From JBDSGC01 sp046594105 (GTDB taxonomy: Bacteria > Acidobacteriota > Thermoanaerobaculia > Gp7-AA8): a stretch of DNA of 10,368 bases. The stretch spans positions 1-10,368 of the forward strand of contig JBKJQB010000222.1 of assembly GCA_046594105.1 (NCBI GenBank), given 5' to 3'. Of this stretch, positions 6,217 to 10,368 are shown in pieces. The notes under the pieces are model-generated. The model searched no databases. It saw only the letters and a list, made by a program, of their open reading frames with translations, and was not told where the DNA came from. How positions within the stretch are numbered: the stretch's first letter is position 1; every line of letters starts with the position of its first letter. Made by a program: the position numbers and the translations under genes.

Positions 6217-7188
6217 ATGGCCGCCAAGGATTACTACGATCTTCTCGGAGTGAAAAAGACCGCCTCCGAGGAGGAGATCAAGAAAGCCTATCGATCGCAG
6301 GCCAAGAAGTTTCATCCCGACAAGAACAAGGGCAACAAGGAAGCGGAGAACAAGTTCAAGGAGATCTCCGAGGCTTACGCGGTGCTCAGCGATCAGGAGA
6401 AGCGGGAGCAGTACGACCGTCTCGGTCGCGAGGCGTTCAGCGGCGGTCAGGGTCCGTTTTCCGGAGGCCAGAGCCCGTTCAACGGCTTCGACTTCTCCCA
6501 GTTCACCCGCGAGCGTGCCGGAGGTGGCAGGACTCAGGGAAGGCGCGGAAGTCCCGGGGCCGGCGGCGGTGCCGGTGGCTTTACCGACATCTTCTCCGAC
6601 CTTTTCGGAGGTGGCGGATTCCAGTCCGAGCCGCAGCGGGGCACTGACCTCGAGGCGGAGACCACCATCGACTTCCGTGACGCCATCCTGGGCACGACCC
6701 TGGAACTGAGCCTGGCCCGCAACCGGGGAAGCGCGGACACGGTGAAGGTCAAGATCCCGGAAGGAGTCGCGGACGGGGCCCGGCTGCGGCTGCGCGGAAA
6801 AGGCTCCGCTGGCGGTCCGGGCGCGCCGCCCGGCGATCTCAATCTCCTCATCCACGTCCGGCCGCATCCATTCTTCGAGCGGCGTGGGGACGACATCTAC
6901 ATCGACCTTCCGGTCACCATCGGCGAGGCCATCCGCGGCGCGCAGGTCGACGTTCCCACCATTCACGGCGCGGTGCGGGCGAGGATTCCCGCCGGAACGC
7001 AGGGAGGCCAGACTTTCCGCATCTCCGGGAAGGGTGCGAAAAAAAAGGGAAGCGGGCTCGGCGATCACTACTACCGCGTGCAGATCAGCGTGCCCCGCAA
7101 GCTCACTCCGGAAGCAACCGAGGCGGTGGAGTTGATCGAAGCCGCTTATGGAGAAGATCCCCGGGCGAAGCTGAAGAGCGCGCTGTAG
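6217..7188 (+). CDS. DnaJ-like co-chaperone, CbpA type
   Basis: A 323-residue J-domain protein that stimulates Hsp70 (DnaK) ATPase and delivers unfolded clients. The J domain covers residues 1-70: KDYYDLLGV, the HPD motif at 33-35 (KKFHPDKN) and EAYAVLSDQEKREQYDR. A Gly/Phe-rich linker follows at about 75-145, with long GGAGG and FSGGQ runs. There is no CxxCxGxG zinc finger, so this is a class II (CbpA-like) rather than a canonical DnaJ. The C-terminal peptide-binding domains span about 146-315 and include GTDLEAETTIDFRDAI, VKIPEGVADGARLRLRGKG and GDLNLLIHVRPHPFFERRGDDIY. The frame is open a little upstream from GTG 6196, but ATG 6217 begins right at the J domain. The TAG stop abuts a GC palindrome. 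Confidence 0.94.
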   Translation: MAAKDYYDLLGVKKTASEEEIKKAYRSQAKKFHPDKNKGNKEAENKFKEISEAYAVLSDQEKREQYDRLGREAFSGGQGPFSGGQSPFNGFDFSQFTRERAGGGRTQGRRGSPGAGGGAGGFTDIFSDLFGGGGFQSEPQRGTDLEAETTIDFRDAILGTTLELSLARNRGSADTVKVKIPEGVADGARLRLRGKGSAGGPGAPPGDLNLLIHVRPHPFFERRGDDIYIDLPVTIGEAIRGAQVDVPTIHGAVRARIPAGTQGGQTFRISGKGAKKKGSGLGDHYYRVQISVPRKLTPEATEAVELIEAAYGEDPRAKLKSAL

Positions 7189-7210
7189 CGGCCGGCACGG
7201 CCGGCGGCGC
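7186..7210 (+). repeat. stop-codon-abutting palindromic repeat, copy 2
   Basis: After the TAG of the dnaJ-like gene comes CGGCCGGCACGGCCGGCGGCGC, nearly the same as the sequence after the rph stop (minus strand, 3978-3999). It folds as GCCGGC-ACG-GCCGGC. The remaining spacer to 7374 shows no gene. Confidence 0.6.
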
Positions 7211-7362
7211 TGGTTGCCCAAGGCTCCGCCAAGATCACTCTCCAAGACGTTCCAGCGTTTCCACACGCAGCCTCCACAGCCTTGCCTCGCGAGATCTCCT
7301 CCAACCCACGGCGCGAAAAAGGAGCGAACGAAAGCTCCTGCCGCGAGTGGTGTGGTCGGCGA

Positions 7363-7368
7363 TACACT
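7363..7368 (+). promoter_or_regulatory. possible -10 box for the macro-domain-like gene
   Basis: TACACT (within GATACACT) ends 6 nt before the GTG start at 7375. The spacing is too short for a ribosome-binding site, so a leaderless transcript is suggested. Confidence 0.35.
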
Positions 7369-7374
7369 CCGACG

Positions 7375-7809
7375 GTGCAGATCGAGCTCCTTCGCGGCGA
7401 TGTGGCATCCCTGAAGGTGGACGCCATCGTCAACCCTCGTTTGGCCAACAAGAACGACGGCGTCGAACCCTATTCGAGGCCGGCCGAAGTCGCTACCGGC
7501 AACCTGCTTTGCAAATTCGTCATCGACACCGTCTTGCCTCCCCCTGGCGACGATGATTGCGAGCGGCGCCTGCACGAGACGACGTGGTCGGCGCTGCGAC
7601 GGGCAGAGGAACTGGCGCTTCGCTCGATCGCCTTCCCGCCCTGCCACACCCTGGCCGGACTCTCTTCAGATCGTTGTGCGCGCGCAATGATGGCTGCAGC
7701 CTTCGACTTCGCGCCGCAGGCGCGCTCGGTGCAGCACGTGGTCTTCTGCGCGTTCAGTGAGACGACCTACGCCTCGCTGCAGCGAGCGTACGAGGAGCTC
7801 CAGCATTGA
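7375..7809 (+). CDS. divergent macro-domain-like protein
   Basis: A 144-residue protein with the opening and closing signatures of the macro (ADP-ribose-binding) fold. VQIELLRGDVASLKVDAIVN at the N-terminus matches the family's first strands and the D-A-I-V-N motif. RRAEELALRSIAFPP near 78-92 matches the core strand, and ARSVQHVVFCAFSETTYASLQRAYEEL is the usual last strand and helix. The segment that normally has N-A-A-N and a glycine-rich GGGGV loop reads instead VNPRLANKNDGVEPYSRPAEV, so the ADP-ribose loop is largely lost. It may have lost hydrolase activity or bind another ligand. GTG 7375 was chosen because the family similarity starts there; the frame is open upstream to 7282 without similarity. 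Its TGA overlaps the TTG start of the next gene. Confidence 0.7.
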   Translation: MQIELLRGDVASLKVDAIVNPRLANKNDGVEPYSRPAEVATGNLLCKFVIDTVLPPPGDDDCERRLHETTWSALRRAEELALRSIAFPPCHTLAGLSSDRCARAMMAAAFDFAPQARSVQHVVFCAFSETTYASLQRAYEELQH

Positions 7810-8528
7810 TCCCACCCCAGCAGATCGTCGTCATCGGCGACTCGCACATCGGCCTCTCTGAAGGGAGCGAGACGCGCATCAGCGAGTGGCTCGATCGCCT
7901 GCAGGCCCTGCGTCCTCGTGCGCTCTACCTCAACGGCGATCTGTTTCATTACCTGATCGCCGACGCCAAGTTCTACACGCCGACGGTGGGGAAGGTGTTC
8001 GCCCGCTTCCGCGCGCTGCGCGATTCCGGCGTGGCCGTCCACTACGTCGAAGGCAACCGCGACTTCTTTCTCCAGAACTCGTTCGCGGAAGAATCGGTGA
8101 CCGACGTCGGGCTGGAGTACGCACTGCAGGCCGGCGATCGGAACTTCCTCATCGTTCACGGCGATCTGATCAACGATCGCGACTACCCCTACCGCTTCTG
8201 GCGGACCGCCTCGAAGAATCCGCTCTCCCGCTTCGCCCTGAAGTTCGTCCCGCGCGGAACCGCCCGCAAGTTTGTCGACGGAGTGGAGAAACGGCTGGCC
8301 CGCTCCAACTTCAAACACAAGTCCCGACTGCCCATCGAGCTGATGGAAGCCTTCGGTCGCAAGCGACAGGCCGACGGCTTTACCGACGTCATCCTCGGAC
8401 ACTTCCACCAGAAAACCATCGTGCCCGCCGGCAAAGGGACGGTGACCGTACTTCCTCCCTGGTTTGAAACCGGCGAGGCGATGATCATCAATCCGAAGAC
8501 GGGAGCAACGAGTTTCGCCGTGATCTGA
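7806..8528 (+). CDS. LpxH-like metallophosphoesterase (UDP-2,3-diacylglucosamine diphosphatase family)
   Basis: A 240-residue calcineurin-like phosphoesterase, the same length as LpxH, which cleaves UDP-2,3-diacylglucosamine to lipid X in lipid A synthesis at the inner membrane face. The two-metal motifs are in order: GDSHIGL (Asp12, His14), LNGDLFH (Asp45), VEGNRDFF (83-88), IVHGDLIND (His118) and ILGHFHQ (198-201). The central GNRDF and HGD match LpxH closely; the last motif is GHFH where LpxH usually has GHTH. The start is TTG 7806, overlapping the upstream stop (TTGA), because a later start would remove the first metal motif. A related phosphoesterase such as the LpxG/LpxI replacements or an unrelated substrate cannot be excluded, since no other lipid A genes are nearby. 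Confidence 0.8.
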   Translation: MIPPQQIVVIGDSHIGLSEGSETRISEWLDRLQALRPRALYLNGDLFHYLIADAKFYTPTVGKVFARFRALRDSGVAVHYVEGNRDFFLQNSFAEESVTDVGLEYALQAGDRNFLIVHGDLINDRDYPYRFWRTASKNPLSRFALKFVPRGTARKFVDGVEKRLARSNFKHKSRLPIELMEAFGRKRQADGFTDVILGHFHQKTIVPAGKGTVTVLPPWFETGEAMIINPKTGATSFAVI

Positions 8529-8552
8529 AGTTAGAAAGCAAAACAGAAAGCA

Positions 8553-8666
8553 CCGTCATCCTGAACGGCGTGGGAGGTGGGCGGGAAGTGAAGGATCTGC
8601 AATCACAAGGATGCGCCCGATTTACCCTCGCGACGTTGCAGATCCTTCGCCGTCTGCGCGGCTCAG
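8553..8666. repeat. palindromic intergenic repeat, unit 1
   Basis: The unit begins CCGTCATCCTG, then a GC-rich stretch, GAAGGATCTGCAATCAC and AGGATG, a variable middle, and closes with TGCAGATCCTTCGCCGTCTG...CGGCTCAG. The inner arms GAAGGATCTGCA / TGCAGATCCTTC are perfectly complementary. The outer right arm (GATGACGG) is missing, so this copy is truncated. It lies 24 bp after the LpxH-like stop, in a gene-free stretch (8529-8873). Confidence 0.8.
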
Positions 8667-8669
8667 AAA

Positions 8670-8824
8670 CTGTGAAAAAATCCCCCCGTCATCCTGTGCG
8701 GCGTGGGTGGCGGGCGGGAAGCGAAGGATCTGCAATCACGAGGATGTTGCTGGCGACAGTTGGGCCGGTGCAGATCCTTCGCCGTCTGCGCGGCTCAGGA
8801 TGACGGCCGGGGATTTTTTCACAG
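8670..8824. repeat. palindromic intergenic repeat, unit 2 with terminal inverted repeats
   Basis: A complete copy of the unit. Outer arms CTGTGAAAAAATCCCC (8670-8685) and GGGGATTTTTTCACAG (8809-8824) are perfectly complementary over 16 bp. Just inside are CCGTCATCCTG (8686-8696) and CAGGATGACGG (8796-8806), then GAAGGATCTGCA (8723-8734) and TGCAGATCCTTC (8769-8780). The terminal inverted repeats and the dispersed copies suggest a MITE-like or REP-like mobile element. The T-run after the GC-rich stem could also stop transcription before the next gene. Confidence 0.85.
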
Positions 8825-8873
8825 CTCTCATGATGACGGATCGTCAATGCCTTCTGCCTCGGACTCTCACCCC

Positions 8874-9644
8874 ATGAAATCCACCATCACCTTTCTCGGC
8901 ACGGGCACTTCGACGGGCGTTCCCGTGGTGGGATGCTCGTGCGGAATCTGCACGTCGGACGACCCGCGCAATCAGCGACTGCGGCAGTCGGTGAAGATCG
9001 AGCGCAACGGGCGCCACTTCCTCATCGACACCACTCCCGATCTGCGGCTACAGCTCCTGCGCTCGCCGATCCCGCGGCTCGATTTCATCCTGTTCACCCA
9101 CTCGCACTCCGACCACCTCATGGGCCTCGACGACATCCGCCCCTTCAACTTCCGACAGCGCGACGCCATCCACGCCTTCGCCAACCCGGCCACCGCGCAT
9201 GCCGTCCGGCGGGTGTTCAGCTACATCTGGTCGGACACGCAGATCGGTGGAGGGAAACCGCAACTCGATCTGCACGAGGTGGAGGAACCGTTCACCCACC
9301 AGGGCATCGACATCACGCCCCTTCCGGTCGATCACGGCGACTGGACCATTCTCGGATACCGCATCGGCCAGTTCGCCTACATCACCGACACCAATGGCAT
9401 CCCCGCTTCAACCATGCGTCTGCTCGAGGGCGTCGACGTGCTGGCGCTGGACGGCCTGCGCGTCGCACCGCATCACCCCACCCACTTCACCATCGAGGAG
9501 GCCGTGGCCGTCGCGCAGCGCATCGGTGCGCGCGAGACCTGGCTCATCCATCTCACTCATGAAGTGGATCACGCCCTGGTCGAATCAACGCTGCCGGCGG
9601 GGATCCGGCTGGCATACGACGGCCTGCGGCTGGAGGTTGAGTGA
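8874..9644 (+). CDS. PhnP-like metallo-beta-lactamase-fold hydrolase
   Basis: A 256-residue metal-dependent hydrolase. LGTGTSTGVPVVGCSCGIC at 8-26 has the three-cysteine structural zinc site (Cys21, Cys23, Cys26) seen in E. coli PhnP. THSHSDHLMGLDDIRPFN at 75-92 is the H-x-H-x-D-H metal-binding motif. VDHGD (His154), AYITDTNG (Asp172) and LIHLTHEVDH follow in the places of the later metal ligands. PhnP itself is a cyclic ribose phosphodiesterase of phosphonate breakdown, but no phn genes are present, so the substrate here is unknown; related proteins are widespread as uncharacterised phosphodiesterases. ATG 8874 was chosen because the first beta strand begins right there, although an in-frame ATG lies at 8847. 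The stop overlaps the aroA start (GTGA). Confidence 0.88.
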   Translation: MKSTITFLGTGTSTGVPVVGCSCGICTSDDPRNQRLRQSVKIERNGRHFLIDTTPDLRLQLLRSPIPRLDFILFTHSHSDHLMGLDDIRPFNFRQRDAIHAFANPATAHAVRRVFSYIWSDTQIGGGKPQLDLHEVEEPFTHQGIDITPLPVDHGDWTILGYRIGQFAYITDTNGIPASTMRLLEGVDVLALDGLRVAPHHPTHFTIEEAVAVAQRIGARETWLIHLTHEVDHALVESTLPAGIRLAYDGLRLEVE

Positions 9645-10368
9645 AGTCCATTCCCCAGCTCGCGCATCTGGAGGCCACCGTCACCGTTCCCCCTTCCAAG
9701 TCCTACTCGGTCCGCGCGCTCCTTCTTGCGGCCATGGCCGAGGGTACGACGCTGATCACGAACTGTCTCGACTCGGACGATCCCCGCTACGCGCTCGAGG
9801 CGCTGCGCACCATCGGATTCGAGATCAGCGGCTCCTTCAAGGAGGGCATCCGCATTGGCGAGCGGAAGACGATGTCGGCCAATGAGGTCCCTCTGTTCGT
9901 CGGCAACGCCGGCACGGCCATGCGTTTCCTCACCGGCTGGCTCTCGTTCGTCCCGGGGCGCTTTCTGCTGGAAGGAGAACAGCGCATGTACGAGCGGCCC
10001 ATCGCCGATCTGGTCGACGTACTCATGGCCATGGGAGGAGAGGTGGAGTACGCCGGCAGAGAAGGCTATCCGCCGCTCCGCCTGCGGGGAAAACGGATGC
10101 GCGGAGGCTTTCACGTGCCCATCTCCGCGGAGACCTCCAGCCAGTTCGCCTCCTCGTTGATGCTTGCCGGGGCCACCATGCCGGAAGGGATCACGCTGGA
10201 GATCACCTCGCTGGCCTCCGCTTCTTACCTCGACATCACTGCCGACATCCTCCGGGCCTTCGGTGCGGAGGTGCGCCGGACCGGCAGTGATGTCGAGGTA
10301 AGAAGCGGAGGCCAGCGAGGTGATCTCCAGCGTGATCCCTTCCGGCATGGTGGCCCCGGCAAGCATCA
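9641..10368 (+). CDS. aroA: 3-phosphoshikimate 1-carboxyvinyltransferase (EPSP synthase), 5' part only
   Basis: EPSP synthase joins PEP to shikimate-3-phosphate in the sixth step of the shikimate pathway. The visible part is the N-terminal half: VPPSKSYSVRALLLAAMAEG at 16-35 (family pattern P-x-S-K-S), LDSDDPRYALEALRTIG, FVGNAGTAMRFLTGW, MYERPIADLVDVLMAMG and ISAETSSQFASSLMLAGA. The GTG start overlaps the stop of the hydrolase gene (GTGA), so the two are probably coupled. Sequence can be trusted to about 10281 (about 213 residues); the last 87 bases are an exact inverted copy of 10158-10244, and the residues they encode (GSDVEVRSGGQRG and onward) are probably not real. The full protein would be about 430 residues. 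Confidence 0.92.
   Translation, partial: MKSIPQLAHLEATVTVPPSKSYSVRALLLAAMAEGTTLITNCLDSDDPRYALEALRTIGFEISGSFKEGIRIGERKTMSANEVPLFVGNAGTAMRFLTGWLSFVPGRFLLEGEQRMYERPIADLVDVLMAMGGEVEYAGREGYPPLRLRGKRMRGGFHVPISAETSSQFASSLMLAGATMPEGITLEITSLASASYLDITADILRAFGAEVRRTGSDVEVRSGGQRGDLQRDPFRHGGPGKH
10158..10368. repeat. 87-bp perfect terminal inverted repeat, probable assembly artefact
   Basis: Bases 10282-10368 are the exact reverse complement of 10158-10244, with 37 nt between the arms. The left arm is normal aroA coding sequence, so the right arm would place antisense aroA inside aroA. A perfect copy that runs to the last base of the window is typical of a fold-back at a contig end. Confidence 0.9.

Noticed and set aside
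6127..7647. 506-codon minus-strand open frame opposite the dnaJ-like gene
   Set aside because: It is the shadow of the well-supported J-domain gene and the macro-like gene; its translation has no recognisable domain.
8703..8873. Upstream extension of the PhnP-like hydrolase
   Set aside because: The extension runs through the palindromic repeat unit; the fold's first strand begins at ATG 8874.
9569..10366. Minus-strand open frame at the end of the window
   Set aside because: It is antisense to aroA, and its first residues lie in the inverted terminal copy, so they simply repeat real aroA sense sequence.

Overview
The window is GC-rich bacterial chromosome (roughly 60-65% GC by eye) with ordinary housekeeping genes, short intergenic spaces full of palindromic repeats, and one unusual three-gene cassette. 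An LpxH-type lipid A enzyme points to a Gram-negative outer membrane. The 'GTCATCCTG...GAAGGATCTGC' palindromes resemble repeats I associate with uncultured Acidobacteriota-like genomes, but that placement is a guess. The last 87 bases are an exact inverted copy of nearby sequence, which suggests that the window ends at a contig end carrying an assembly artefact.

Layout. 1-317: repeat-rich DNA without a gene. 318-1236 (minus strand): a tightly coupled cassette of a BFD-like [2Fe-2S] protein, an ArsC/Spx-family thioredoxin-fold protein and a small three-helix membrane protein, joined by two ATGA stop/start overlaps. The ArsC-like gene has an in-frame TGA exactly where the family has its redox-active cysteine (U-T-T-C instead of C-x-x-C). 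A hairpin with a GGA apical loop lies about 30 nt downstream. The best reading is a selenoprotein that standard gene calling would truncate to a start after the motif. 1237-1510: divergent intergenic region with three hairpins, two of which have perfectly complementary 10-nt loop segments. 1511-3543 (plus): Ppx/GppA phosphatase and SixA phosphohistidine phosphatase. 3544-3996: non-coding, with a compound palindromic element. 3997-6099 (minus): RNase PH and ADP-glucose pyrophosphorylase (GlgC). 6217-7188 (plus): CbpA-type DnaJ co-chaperone. 7375-8528 (plus): a degenerate macro-domain-like protein overlapping an LpxH-like metallophosphoesterase. 8529-8873: two related palindromic repeat units. 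8874-10368 (plus): PhnP-like metallo-beta-lactamase-fold hydrolase overlapping the 5' half of aroA.

How the genes fit together. Ppx/GppA and SixA are both phosphate-removing enzymes and probably share a transcript. The minus-strand cassette looks like a redox unit: an iron-sulfur electron carrier, a selenol/thiol oxidoreductase and a membrane partner, made in fixed ratio through translational coupling. Its substrate cannot be read from the sequence. Several starts (1236, 1511, 6217, 7375) lie only 6-11 nt downstream of a TAnnCT hexamer and lack a clear Shine-Dalgarno, which suggests very short or absent leaders.
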